This document shows, one piece after another, positions 14,716 to 23,116 of a DNA stretch of 36,455 nt. The stretch covers positions 1 through 36,455 of the forward strand of contig JACPGM010000100.1 in NCBI GenBank assembly GCA_016188985.1, read 5' to 3'. The notes below the pieces were generated by a model that saw only the letters and a list, made by a program, of their open reading frames with translations, was not told the DNA's origin and did no database searches. This DNA is from Lentisphaerota bacterium (GTDB lineage Bacteria; Verrucomicrobiota; Kiritimatiellia; JAAZAB01). Both the position numbers and the translations under genes were made by a program. Each line of letters opens with the position of its first letter. The stretch's first letter is position 1.

Positions 14716-16071
14716 GAGCTCTTTTTCCGTTTCGCCGATGGCTTCGTCAATAATGTCCATGCACTTTGCGGCCACATCAACGTCCATGACAATCGGCGGA
14801 CTCATCCGCAGAATGTGCCCGGCCGGGATCCAGGCCAGGCCCTTGCGGAACACTCGCTGGTAGACCTGTTTGCCCGCCTCGTCAAACGGCTCTTTGGTGG
14901 CGCGGTCCTTGACCAGCTCAATCCCCATCAGGCAGCCCTTGCCGCGGACGTCGCCGATGATTTTGTGCGCGCGCTTCATTTGTTCCAGGCGCGGAATAAA
15001 GAAATCTTCCAGCCGCTTGGCGTTTTCCAACAGGCCTTCCTCTTCGATTGCCACGATCGAAGCCAGCGCCGCGGCGCAAGCCATGGGATTGCCGCCGTAA
15101 CTGGTGGAAGCGCTGATATTCTCGATGGCCTCCGCGTAGGGCGCGCGCACCACCATGGCGGTTACCGGAAAACCGTTGCCGAAACCTTTGCCCAGCGTAA
15201 CCACGTCGGGCAGCGTGTTCCAATGTTCCATCGCCAGATATTTGCCGGTGCGGCCCATGCTGGTCAGGACTTCGTCGGCCACCAGCAGATATTTGCGCTG
15301 ATCGCACCACTTCCGGAGCTTGGGAAAGAAATCTTCCGGCGGAAAGATGGAGCCGGCCCAGCCCTGGATCGGCTCCAGGACGATGGCCGCGACCTGGCCG
15401 GTGGTGGCCTCGACAATGAACTCGTCAAAAAAGCGGATATACTCATCGGTATCAATCGTGCCATCGGCTTTCTTGAAAAGCGGCCGATAAGGATTGGGGC
15501 GCGGCAACATGTAAAAGCCGGAGGCGCGGGCCGGCCCATTCGTGCGATTCATGCGCGCCAGGCTCACGGCATGGCCGGACTTGCCGTGAAAATCGCCGTA
15601 ACAGGAAAGAAACTCACACTTACCCGTCGCCGCCCGGCAGACGCGCAGGGCGGCCTCAACGGCCGTGGTGCCGCTGTCATAGAGCTGAACGCCGCGCAAA
15701 TCGCCCGGCAGAATGTTGACCAGTTTTTCGAGCAGTTGCAGCTTAAGCGGCGTAGTAAAATCGTGGCAGTTCATCAACTCTCCGGCGGCCTTCTGCACGG
15801 CCTCGGTGACCTTGGGGTGGCAATGGCCGAGCGTGGTCACATAAATGCCGGAAGAAAAATCCAGATAGGTGTTGCCATCCACGTCCGTGAGGGTGCAGCC
15901 CCGGCCCTTTTCGAAAACGACCGGGAACAACTTGACCTGCGACGAATAACCCTTCATGATCCTCGTGGCCCGGCCGTGCAGTTCGCGGGACTTGCTCCCC
16001 GGAATTTCCGGCGATACCAGGCGCGGCACTTTTTTCAGATCAACCTTGGCCCAGGCAATATCATAACTCAT
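14701..16071 (-). CDS. Class III PLP-dependent aminotransferase
   Basis: A 456-residue fold-type I aminotransferase of class III (ornithine, GABA, glutamate-1-semialdehyde or acetylornithine type). Segments in order: GCTLTDVDGNTYLDFSSGIYVTTLGHCHP near residue 60, VQLYDSGTTAVEAALRVCRAATGK (PLP phosphate), FHGKSGHAVSL, the PLP-contacting Asp in YLLVADEVLTSMGRTGKYLAMEH, and the Schiff-base Lys in DVVTLGKGFGNGFPVTAMVV. It transfers an amino group between an amine and a keto acid in the cytoplasm. The ATG at 16071 has AGGAG 9 bases upstream. It is the first metabolic gene after the DeoR regulator, separated from it by a MITE. In context it may de-aminate an amino-sugar-derived or omega-amino intermediate; specificity is not readable. 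Confidence 0.9.
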   Translation of the reverse strand: MSYDIAWAKVDLKKVPRLVSPEIPGSKSRELHGRATRIMKGYSSQVKLFPVVFEKGRGCTLTDVDGNTYLDFSSGIYVTTLGHCHPKVTEAVQKAAGELMNCHDFTTPLKLQLLEKLVNILPGDLRGVQLYDSGTTAVEAALRVCRAATGKCEFLSCYGDFHGKSGHAVSLARMNRTNGPARASGFYMLPRPNPYRPLFKKADGTIDTDEYIRFFDEFIVEATTGQVAAIVLEPIQGWAGSIFPPEDFFPKLRKWCDQRKYLLVADEVLTSMGRTGKYLAMEHWNTLPDVVTLGKGFGNGFPVTAMVVRAPYAEAIENISASTSYGGNPMACAAALASIVAIEEEGLLENAKRLEDFFIPRLEQMKRAHKIIGDVRGKGCLMGIELVKDRATKEPFDEAGKQVYQRVFRKGLAWIPAGHILRMSPPIVMDVDVAAKCMDIIDEAIGETEKELGFGN

Positions 16072-16114
16072 GGTTTAGTCTCCTGAATGTCTGGATAAGC
16101 CAAATTCCCAATTC

Positions 16115-16367
16115 ACAACTACTCAGCTATATGAGAAGACACTTTCCGCCTTGGCGGATACGCCTCAGGTGGATCATGCCTTAGGCAGACCCGCCTCTGG
16201 CGGGAACTACGAAATGCGCGAAATACGCGAAGGGGATTTTCTTCACCACGCGCCGCGCGAGGTGAATCAACTACTCCTGTTCCACCGAAACCGAGTCAAC
16301 CTGCGTTCCCATTTTCGCGCCTTTCGCGTGTTTCGTAGTTTCATTTCTTAACAACCTGAACAGTTAC
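16115..16367. mobile_element. MITE copy 2 (TIR GTAACTGTTCAG, 8-bp TSD CCCAATTC)
   Basis: A 253-base relative of the 12737 element in the opposite orientation. Its ends are ACAACTACTCAG (16115-16126, decayed) and CTGAACAGTTAC (16356-16367), flanked by exact 8-base direct repeats CCCAATTC at 16107-16114 and 16368-16375. About 145 bases of interior match copy 1. Roughly 55 bases around 16240-16310 are absent from copy 1, partly palindromic (CCACGCGCCGCGCGAGG). It lies between deoR and the aminotransferase gene, and its right target repeat overlaps the deoR stop codon. Confidence 0.9.
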
Positions 16368-16373
16368 CCCAAT

Positions 16374-17147
16374 TCATGATTCGGCCACCGCGATTTCTTT
16401 GATGCGGACCATCCGTTGAAAACGCTGGCGTTCCTTGCTTTTCAGGCGCGGGGCCGTGATCCAGAGATCAAAGTCTCTCAAGGCGCCATAGCGAATCCCG
16501 GCGCCGTCGCCCACCTTGGTAGCATCGGCCAGTAGAATTTTGCGCCGGGCCGAGCGCAGCATCAGTTGCGTGTCGCGGGCGGCGGCGGGACGCGCCACCA
16601 GGCAACGGCCGCGCGCATCAATACCATCCGTGCCCAGAAAAGCAGTGTCGGCCCGGATATTCTCCAGCACGCCGGCCATGAGCGCGCCGCCCAGGCAATA
16701 GAGGTCGCGGTAGTATTCGCCGCCCAGCAGGAACACGCGCACGTTTTCGAACCGGCTGAACTCGCCGATCATCGCCACCGAATTGGTATAGACCGTGATG
16801 GGTCCGCAGGCGCCCAGGCAGGCCGCCAGGTGAAAATTCGTCGAGCCATCGCTGATCAGGAGCGCGTCGCCGCTCCGCACTTCGCGCGCGGCGGCGCGGC
16901 CAATGGCCTGTTTAAGCTCGAAACGGGTAGCCACCCGTTGCTGATAGACCGCGTTCTGGGTGCGGCCCAGCGCCAGGCAACCGCCCAGCGTGCGCACAAT
17001 GGCGCCGGAGCGCGCGAGGATATCCAGATCGCGCCGGATGGTAAGGGGCGACACGTGAAGAGCCCGGGCCAACTCATCCACGCGCCACTCGCGTTCGAGG
17101 GCGCGCAGGCGGTTAAGCAGTTCCTGCCGGCGCAATTCGGGTTTCAT
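16374..17147 (-). CDS. DeoR-family transcriptional regulator
   Basis: A 257-residue regulator. The N-terminal winged helix-turn-helix is REWRVDELARALHVSPLTIRRDLDILARSGAIVRTLGG (about residues 20-57), the DeoR signature. The C-terminal sensor domain has RAAAREVRSGDALLISDGSTNFHLAACL (phosphosugar-binding, Asp/Gly/Ser-Thr loop) and RADTAFLGTDGIDARG with RKILLADATKVG. DeoR proteins usually repress sugar catabolic operons until a phosphorylated sugar binds. Placed at the head of the long minus-strand run, it is the natural candidate regulator. The stop TGA (16374-16376) overlaps the MITE target repeat, but the reading frame is intact. The gene is divergent from the protease operon. Confidence 0.9.
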   Translation of the reverse strand: MKPELRRQELLNRLRALEREWRVDELARALHVSPLTIRRDLDILARSGAIVRTLGGCLALGRTQNAVYQQRVATRFELKQAIGRAAAREVRSGDALLISDGSTNFHLAACLGACGPITVYTNSVAMIGEFSRFENVRVFLLGGEYYRDLYCLGGALMAGVLENIRADTAFLGTDGIDARGRCLVARPAAARDTQLMLRSARRKILLADATKVGDGAGIRYGALRDFDLWITAPRLKSKERQRFQRMVRIKEIAVAES

Positions 17148-17355
17148 GAAGCTTTGAACTCTTTGTTCATTTGCCCTGAACTATACGCTCAGAGCCGCCG
17201 GCCGTCAAGCGCCTTGTTCCCGGACCCGCATGCGACCCCCAATCTGCTTGGCCGGCGGCAAGGGAATGAAGCGCAATTTTCCCGCCCGCGCAACTTCCCC
17301 GACGCGCAACCGGGATTGCAATGCTAACAATCGCATGGTAATTTTACTGCTTGCA
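17148..17355. other. Divergent intergenic region
   Basis: About 200 bases separate the divergent deoR and protease genes and must hold both promoters. TTGTTC (17162) and TATACG (17180) occur but with poor spacing. No confident promoter or operator was found. Confidence 0.4.
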
Positions 17356-18756
17356 ATGAAAAGCACTGCCAGACACTTCAGCGTTCGCCAGCGCGGCATT
17401 GCGGCGTGTTTGGGCTGGATTATTCTGGCCTTGCCAAATTGGGCCGCGCCCAAAAACGATTTTGCGGATCTCGCCAAGCTCGATTTCCGCGAAGTCGTCC
17501 GCCAGTCCAAGGACAGCGTCTTTCCGACCGTAGTCTTCATAAAGTGCGTGCGCGAGTCTCATGAACACGGCAAGAAACAATTCCAGGAAGTTGCCGGCAG
17601 CGGCGTCCTGATCAGTCCGCAGGGCGAGATCCTTAGCAACTGGCACGTGGTGGACAAGGCGACCGAGATCCGTTGCCTGCTCTTTGATGGTCGTGCCTTT
17701 TACGCCGACACGGTAGGCGCCGACAAAGACCTTGATCTGGCGCTCATTCGCCTTCGTTTGCCGGACGCCGCCAAGATCGAGCCTTACGCCGCGCTCGGGG
17801 ACTCGTCCAAACTTAAAGAGGGCGATTTTGTCATGGCCATGGGCGCACCGTGGGGGCTGACCCGGTCAGTTTCGATCGGAATAGTTGCCTGCACCCGGCG
17901 CTACCTGAAGGGCAACAGCGAATACAGTCTCTGGCTGCAAACCGATGCTTCGATCAGTCCCGGTAATTCGGGCGGTCCACTGGTTAGCACCGCCGGCGAG
18001 GTGGTGGGGATCAATACGATGGGCGCCATCTTTGGCGGCGACCTTGGTTTTGCCGTCCCGTCCGCAACGATAAGGGAAGTTCTGCCCAGGCTCAGGGAGC
18101 ACGGCGATGCGGACTGGTCCTGGACTGGTCTGGAGATTCAAGCTATTCGCGATTTCAACCGCAATGTTTACTTTGAGGGCAGTAATGGTGTTATTGTGGC
18201 AAGTGTCGTTCCGGGCGGCCCGGCCCAACAGGCGGGCATCCGTGATCGCGATCGCATTCTGGCCGTAAACGGATTGCCGGTGAACGGCTATGCGGAGGAG
18301 GACCTGCCGGCGATTCGGCGCATGTTTGGGCTCTTGCCGGTCGGCCAACCGGCCGCAATGGAAGTGCGGCGCGGCGATGAAAAGTTAGCCATCGCCATCG
18401 TTCCCCGCCGCAAGGGCAAAGTGGAAGGAACGGAGTTGGATTGCCCGCGCTGGGATCTGACGATCAAAGCGATCAATCAGTTCGACAATAAGGACCTCTA
18501 TTTCTACCGCAAGGAAGGCGTGTTTATCTTTGCCGTCCGCCATCCCGGCAACGCGTCCACCGCCGGCCTGATGCCCCGGGATATCATCCTGGAGATTGAC
18601 GGCGCGAACGTCGCCACCGTTGACCAGTTGAAGGATATTCACGGCCGGTCGCTGGCGGACATTGGCACGCGGACACGGGTGCTTCTCAAGGTTCTGCGCA
18701 ACGGGACCATGCGGCAAGTTATTCTCGACTTCGCTCGAGATTACGAAAAGGAATAA
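17356..18756 (+). CDS. HtrA/DegP-like secreted serine protease with two PDZ domains
   Basis: A 466-residue protein from ATG 17356, chosen because it gives a clean signal peptide (basic MKSTARHFSVRQRG, then IAACLGWIILALPNWAA); an ATG 7 codons earlier (17335) is equally in frame. The trypsin-like domain has the full triad: His97 in SNWHVVD, Asp127 in KDLDLALI and Ser205 in SPGNSGGPLV. PDZ-like domains follow at about 255-345 (SNGVIVASVVPGGPAQQAGIRDRDRILAVNG) and 375-460 (GVFIFAVRHPGNASTAGLMPRDIILEIDGANV). HtrA proteases degrade or refold damaged envelope proteins in the periplasm. The stop is 4 bases before the next gene, a degenerate homologue, so the two form an operon. Confidence 0.9.
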   Translation: MKSTARHFSVRQRGIAACLGWIILALPNWAAPKNDFADLAKLDFREVVRQSKDSVFPTVVFIKCVRESHEHGKKQFQEVAGSGVLISPQGEILSNWHVVDKATEIRCLLFDGRAFYADTVGADKDLDLALIRLRLPDAAKIEPYAALGDSSKLKEGDFVMAMGAPWGLTRSVSIGIVACTRRYLKGNSEYSLWLQTDASISPGNSGGPLVSTAGEVVGINTMGAIFGGDLGFAVPSATIREVLPRLREHGDADWSWTGLEIQAIRDFNRNVYFEGSNGVIVASVVPGGPAQQAGIRDRDRILAVNGLPVNGYAEEDLPAIRRMFGLLPVGQPAAMEVRRGDEKLAIAIVPRRKGKVEGTELDCPRWDLTIKAINQFDNKDLYFYRKEGVFIFAVRHPGNASTAGLMPRDIILEIDGANVATVDQLKDIHGRSLADIGTRTRVLLKVLRNGTMRQVILDFARDYEKE

Positions 18757-18760
18757 CCTC

Positions 18761-20947
18761 ATGAAAGGCAGAATACAGGCGCGATTGTTATGGGTGGTTC
18801 TTTTGCTTGCGACCGGCGCCGTCGGACTGGCTGAGGAACAGCCCCGCCTTGAGCCGGTTAAGCAGGCACGGATTGTCGAGGCCATCAACCCGAGTCTGGC
18901 GGTAATCGAGTATACGCTGCGCTACGATAAGAGCCGGGCGCCGGGCACCTTGGATACGTCATACATTTGCCCGAATTGCGGCCGACCGCATATGCGGCAT
19001 AGCGGCGAAGAACTGATCAGGGAGCAGCGGCCTTTCGAGGAAGCCGGCTTCCTGGTCGGCGCCAAAACTGTTGTAACGCGCGATATCGCCCTCGATCCGC
19101 GCTTTATGCAAAGCCTGCGCGTGCGCTTCGGCGACGATATCATTGAGGGCCGTGTCACGGCTTGCGCCATAAACGAGTGTGCCGTGTTTATCGAACTGAG
19201 CCGGGAGCCCTCGCGAGCAAAACCGCTGGTATTCGACGCGGCGGCGCCGGGTCCTTACCTGGCTTTGACACATACGGAGGCGAACGGAACCTGGACCACA
19301 ACGGTCCGGCCGCTGGCGCTGGATGTGTCGGTCACCAAGGAAGACACGCGATTTATTGCCCCTCCCCCATCGAGCCTGATTCTGGACATGAGCGGGAAGC
19401 CGGTAGCAATCGCAATGAACGGCGAGCTGGCGATTGACGAGACGTGGAAAAAGTCGCCGGCCTCCTGGTCGGCGATCTCGGCAGAGGAAATGTCTTTGAA
19501 ACGGGAAGCCCTGCGCAAGTTGGCCGATGAGACCATTCTGCGTGTTTCCCTTCATTTCCGCAGTCCGAAGACGAAAAAGGGCGAAGATGTCATGGCACAG
19601 ATATGGCATTCTTCCCAATCCGAGCAAGTAGACCCGTCCGCCACTGAATTGGACGCGGTCGGGGTTTGCTTCGAGCCGCGCCGCGTGCTGGTGCTGGCGA
19701 ACCTGACGCAGGAAATGACGGCGCGTCTTGAGGAAATTCGCGTCTACGACGGCGCCGGAAAGCACCGGGCGGGCGCGTTTGCCGGCACCCTGAAAGATTA
19801 CGGCGCATTAGTCGCGACAATCGAGCGACCGGTGGCGCAGCATCTGGAGCTGTCGGAGAAGCGGGCTATTGACTTCAGGCACCAGCTTCTGCTTAGAGCC
19901 GAGGTGGGCGCGGCCGGCGAACAGCGGACTGCCTATTTCTGGCACGGTCGCATCCTGGGAGGCGAACAAGGTCCGCAGCGGAGATTGTATCCAAGGTTCT
20001 CCGGCGAACCGAACAATGTGTACCTGTTTGACCTGGACAACCGGCTGCTCGCACTGCCGATTTGCCTTCGCCGCGGGGTATCCACCCGGACCGAACGCCA
20101 ATGGGAAGGCAATCGTCCGGTTGCTCTGGCCGCCTCCGATCTCAAACCGGTGCTGGCCGCGCTGGCCGGCAACCTTGACACCAACAATGTGCCCTTAAGC
20201 GAGGAGCACGCCGCGCGCGTTGCCTGGCTGGGGGTCGTCCTTCAACCTATGGACCGCAAGCTGGCGCGCGCCAAAGGCTGTTCCGAGCAGACGCGCAACG
20301 GTGAAACGGGCGCGCTGATCGTGGATGTTTTCCCGGATTCACCGGCCGCTCTCTCAGGCATCGCGCCGGGAATGATTCTGCTCCGTCTGATTGTCGTGGG
20401 CGAACCGAAGCCGGTTGACGTCAAGCTTGAACGGGAACAGCCCAGCTTTTCCTTCCCGCCGGAAATGCTCGACCAAGTTCCGTCCGAGTATCTCGACAAG
20501 ATGCCGCCGCCCTGGCCGGCCGTCGAAAACAGTTTCAGCCGCCTGTTGACGGACATAGGGTTCGGCCGCCAATACACGGCCGAGTTCTTCCATGAAGGCA
20601 AGGAATTCTCGAAGGAGTTCCTCGTGACGGCGAGTCCTGTCCATTATGCTTCGGCGCTACGACACAAGTCCGACCTGCTCGGCGTCACGGTGCGCGACTT
20701 GACCTTCGAGGTGCGGCGCCACTTGCGGAAGAAAGCGGATGACGCCGGTGTGATAATTTCCAAGATCGAACTCGGCGGCAAGGCCGATGTCGCGGAAATC
20801 AAGTCTTACGACCTGATTACGCACATCAACGGCAAGCCAGTCATGAACGTCGGCGAGTTTGAGAAGCACCTGAGGGGGGAAGGCGAACTAAATCTCTCCA
20901 TTGAGCGGATGGGCACAGCGCACCAGGTCCGGTTGAAAGTTCAGTAA
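18761..20947 (+). CDS. HtrA-like pseudoprotease with PDZ domains and CxxC motif
   Basis: A 728-residue secreted protein: signal peptide MKGRIQARLLWVVLLLATGAVGLA, then a trypsin-like region lacking the triad. The His region reads KTVVTRDIALD, the Asp region INECAVFIEL, and the Ser region PPPSSLILDMSGKPVAIAMNG instead of GNSGG. Near residue 68 is ICPNCGRPHMRH (Cys70, Cys73, His78, His80), a possible small zinc site absent from the upstream protease. Two PDZ-like regions lie in the C-terminal half (WLGVVLQPMDRKL to GMILLRLIVVG, and LLGVTVRDLTFEVRRHLRKKADDAGVIISKIELGG to DLITHINGKPVMNVGEFEKHLRG). AAAGGA precedes the ATG. It is likely an adaptor, scaffold or regulator for the active protease encoded 4 bases upstream; that role is inferred. 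Confidence 0.8.
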   Translation: MKGRIQARLLWVVLLLATGAVGLAEEQPRLEPVKQARIVEAINPSLAVIEYTLRYDKSRAPGTLDTSYICPNCGRPHMRHSGEELIREQRPFEEAGFLVGAKTVVTRDIALDPRFMQSLRVRFGDDIIEGRVTACAINECAVFIELSREPSRAKPLVFDAAAPGPYLALTHTEANGTWTTTVRPLALDVSVTKEDTRFIAPPPSSLILDMSGKPVAIAMNGELAIDETWKKSPASWSAISAEEMSLKREALRKLADETILRVSLHFRSPKTKKGEDVMAQIWHSSQSEQVDPSATELDAVGVCFEPRRVLVLANLTQEMTARLEEIRVYDGAGKHRAGAFAGTLKDYGALVATIERPVAQHLELSEKRAIDFRHQLLLRAEVGAAGEQRTAYFWHGRILGGEQGPQRRLYPRFSGEPNNVYLFDLDNRLLALPICLRRGVSTRTERQWEGNRPVALAASDLKPVLAALAGNLDTNNVPLSEEHAARVAWLGVVLQPMDRKLARAKGCSEQTRNGETGALIVDVFPDSPAALSGIAPGMILLRLIVVGEPKPVDVKLEREQPSFSFPPEMLDQVPSEYLDKMPPPWPAVENSFSRLLTDIGFGRQYTAEFFHEGKEFSKEFLVTASPVHYASALRHKSDLLGVTVRDLTFEVRRHLRKKADDAGVIISKIELGGKADVAEIKSYDLITHINGKPVMNVGEFEKHLRGEGELNLSIERMGTAHQVRLKVQ

Positions 20948-20995
20948 GCGGCGCCAACGAGCAACTTTCACGCGGTGAATAACCCGCCGGCTTAG

Positions 20996-21269
20996 TGCTC
21001 AGTTTCATAAATATTATGACAATGACGCAACCTATTTTGCCGATTGCGCAAGGCGCACGCGAAGGTGGAATACCTGGAAGGTATTTTCCCTTCGCGTGGA
21101 ACACGGCGCAACGGCAAAAGAGGTTGTGCCCAAGCGGGTTGGGCCCATTTTTGGGCCGGGCGGCGTTGGCGAAAGCGGCACGGACCTTTCAGGTACGCCT
21201 CCGCTTTCGCCGCCTGGCCTGCGCAAAAATGGACACAATCATTCGTCATAATATTTACGAATCTGAACA
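20996..21269. mobile_element. 274-bp multi-hairpin MITE-like element
   Basis: Terminal inverted repeats of about 30 bases share TAAATATTATGAC exactly (21008-21020 and inverted 21245-21257) and begin TGCTCAG / TGTTCAG. CTTAG occurs directly at both sides (20991-20995 and 21270-21274) and may be a 5-base target repeat. Inside are three strong hairpins: CGCGAAGG / CCTTCGCG (21058-21096), GGCCCA / TGGGCC (21142-21157) and GGCGAAAGCGG / CCGCTTTCGCC (21168-21211). Open frames here are by-products of the palindromes. Confidence 0.8.
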
Positions 21270-21415
21270 CTTAGACCCTTTCCCAAAAAACTAACACGTT
21301 TTTTCGTGTATGTTTCAGCCATTCAGAACCGCGCTAACAAACAAGAAAAGAAATTTCCGCCCCGGCGGATCCGCCTGAGGAGGAGATTTTCTTGGGTTGC
21401 GGGCATAAGCACGCC
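21270..21415. other. Intergenic region between convergent genes
   Basis: It holds palindromic CCGCCCCGGCGG followed by GGATCCGCCTGAGG (21357-21379), a fragment of the same GC-rich module found inside the MITEs. No gene or clear terminator seen. Confidence 0.4.
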
Positions 21416-22864
21416 TTAGGCGAACATTGCGTTGATCAAGCGCACGGTTTCATTGACTAAAATCTGGCCGCCGGCCGGGGTTACCAGGTTGTTTTCGATC
21501 GTGGCGCCATATGACTTGCTTTGCAGGGCCCTTTCGGTGGGCAGATACGAGCCTTCGCCGGCCAACTGCACGACAAACGTCTGAACCGCCTTGCTGCGCG
21601 CTTTGATCCTCAGGCCGTAATCCAGGAAATACTCGAACCGGTTGGTGGCGATGGCAATATCGCCCAGCCTGATAACGTGAACTTCAATCGGCAAGGTTGG
21701 CACGGCGCCTTGCCGTTCATAGCGCTCAATGACATTCTGAAACCGGCGGATATGCACATAACTGCTGGAATACTCGCGGCTGGCCGGATCCTGATTGCCC
21801 GCCGCCAGCCTGGCCTTATGCGTTTCCACGGTTTGCCGGGCAAAGGCCAGTTCCTCAGGCGTGATCATCCGGCGGGGCAATTCCAGCCGCGCCACCCGGT
21901 GTTGGAAAATAACGGCGCTCTGCTTATCTTGCGCGGCCGGCGGCAGGACCTCATCCACCGCAGCGGCAATTCTGCGCCCGATTTCCACGCGTTCCGCCGC
22001 GCGGGTATCCTGGCCATGTTGCATAAGCCCCTTGAGAACAAGCATGCGCGCGGCGGCCTGTTTCTTCAGCAGCGGATGCGGCGACTGGTCGCCGGCCGCA
22101 CTGCACTGGGGCAGAACATACAGAGCGCTGCCATGGCGTCGGCGGATTTCCGTCCGCGCGTCGTGCCAGAAATCAGCGGTAACGCAAGCAAGCGCTTCGC
22201 TCACCTGCGAGGGGCAAGCCAGGTTAACGATCAGGCCGGTCAGTTGCCCGCGACAATCGTAGGCGCAAAGTATGTCCACGCCATGGTCCTCGTAGCCTTC
22301 GATATGCGAAAAATTCGCGTCCTGCGTGTTGCCATACATTCGCGCGGCGCCATCGAGATAAACCACTCTCCGGTTGCATCCCACGACAGCCTGGCCGCAG
22401 CCCCAGCCGACGGCGCCCGGCTGGCGCGTTGCCCAGGCCTCTACCGCAGCGTCGCAGATTCCCTGGACCAGCAGTTGCGTGTACACTTCCACGGGCATAA
22501 CGGGTTCCGGCTGGGGCGGATAACGGACCAGCGGGACTTGCGCCGGGGCGTTATGCGTGTGAGTCGCGTTCAGAACGAGCCAATCGGTATTGAAACCCAC
22601 CAGCCGCTCCTTGAGAATCTTGCGGCACTCGTCATAGACCTGCTCCTCGATCACGGCAATATCCGCTGAAACCATGAGAGCGGCTTCCCGGCCGCTGTCG
22701 TCGGACAGGGCCAACGCCGTAACCGTCAGCGGATCCAGGACTTGATCGGTTACCCGGGCATGAAGCTGGCCGACCACGTTCACCGGCTTTGGGGGCGTGA
22801 TATCCCGCCCTGACCAGCCGATAAGAAGCTTCCGCGGCGTGGTTTCTTTGGCAATCGCATTCAT
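21416..22864 (-). CDS. Neutral/alkaline ceramidase-like (N-terminal domain) hydrolase
   Basis: A 482-residue protein. The start MNAIAKETTPRKLLIGWSGRDITPP and following segments (VLDPLTVTALALSDDSGREAALMVSADIAVI, WLVLNATHTHNAPAQVPLVRYP, VNLACPSQVSEALACVTADFWHDARTEIRRR, LPQCSAAGDQSPH) match the neutral/alkaline non-lysosomal ceramidase N-terminal fold. Its zinc site uses His residues of the THTH region. In ceramidases the AGDQSP-like segment (GDVSPN) carries the catalytic Ser; here Ser is kept. The protein lacks a signal peptide, so lipid is an unlikely substrate. Cytoplasmic members in sugar-degrading bacteria are common and uncharacterised. ATG 22864 is favoured (GGAGG upstream); a TTG at 22882 with a closer AAGGAG is an alternative. 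It is read opposite to its plus-strand neighbours. Confidence 0.82.
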   Translation of the reverse strand: MNAIAKETTPRKLLIGWSGRDITPPKPVNVVGQLHARVTDQVLDPLTVTALALSDDSGREAALMVSADIAVIEEQVYDECRKILKERLVGFNTDWLVLNATHTHNAPAQVPLVRYPPQPEPVMPVEVYTQLLVQGICDAAVEAWATRQPGAVGWGCGQAVVGCNRRVVYLDGAARMYGNTQDANFSHIEGYEDHGVDILCAYDCRGQLTGLIVNLACPSQVSEALACVTADFWHDARTEIRRRHGSALYVLPQCSAAGDQSPHPLLKKQAAARMLVLKGLMQHGQDTRAAERVEIGRRIAAAVDEVLPPAAQDKQSAVIFQHRVARLELPRRMITPEELAFARQTVETHKARLAAGNQDPASREYSSSYVHIRRFQNVIERYERQGAVPTLPIEVHVIRLGDIAIATNRFEYFLDYGLRIKARSKAVQTFVVQLAGEGSYLPTERALQSKSYGATIENNLVTPAGGQILVNETVRLINAMFA

Positions 22865-22907
22865 GATGTTTTCCGCCTCCAATTCTCCTTCCAGGTCGAG
22901 TGCAAAC

Positions 22908-23116
22908 GTATCTGTTTAGCGCGTCGCAGAACCGACATGTATATTAACGGCGCTCTCGGGCCTACTCCGCCGTAGCAAAGCCTCCTGGCTGCGAAGGCTG
23001 GACGAGAGCGCCCTACCAGGTAGGGACGGCTCCCCGCTACAGCGCGGGGCAAGCTCCGAGTTTATCCCGCCTTGGCGGGACCGTCCGACGGAATCTATCC
23101 TACGCTAAACAGATAC
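22908..23116. mobile_element. MITE copy 3 carrying a GTAG-footed palindrome pair
   Basis: Perfect 14-base terminal repeats GTATCTGTTTAGCG (22908-22921) and CGCTAAACAGATAC (23103-23116) resemble the GTAACTGTTCAG ends of the other two copies. They are flanked by near-identical 8-base repeats GTGCAAAC (22900-22907) and GCGCAAAC (23117-23124). The interior is different: a long palindrome GGCGCTCTCG / CGAGAGCGCC (22949-23012) then CTAC, and after three bases GTAG followed by GGACGG / CCGTCC (23024-23086) with small hairpins inside. It lies 36 bases upstream of the ceramidase-like gene, on its promoter side. Confidence 0.8.

Noticed and set aside
12729-16375. Composite transposon: two inverted MITE copies bracketing the oxidoreductase, GxxExxY and aminotransferase genes
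   Set aside because: Each copy has its own different 8-bp duplication (AACCGAAC and CCCAATTC), so they inserted separately; a composite would share one duplication at its outer ends.
17148-17355. Sigma-70 promoter between deoR and the protease gene
   Set aside because: TTGTTC and TATACG are present but spaced 13 bases apart, and no alternative pair stands out.
20992-21294. Small open frames on both strands in the 274-bp element
   Set aside because: Both strands give similar peptides because the DNA is palindromic; no start signals or family similarity.
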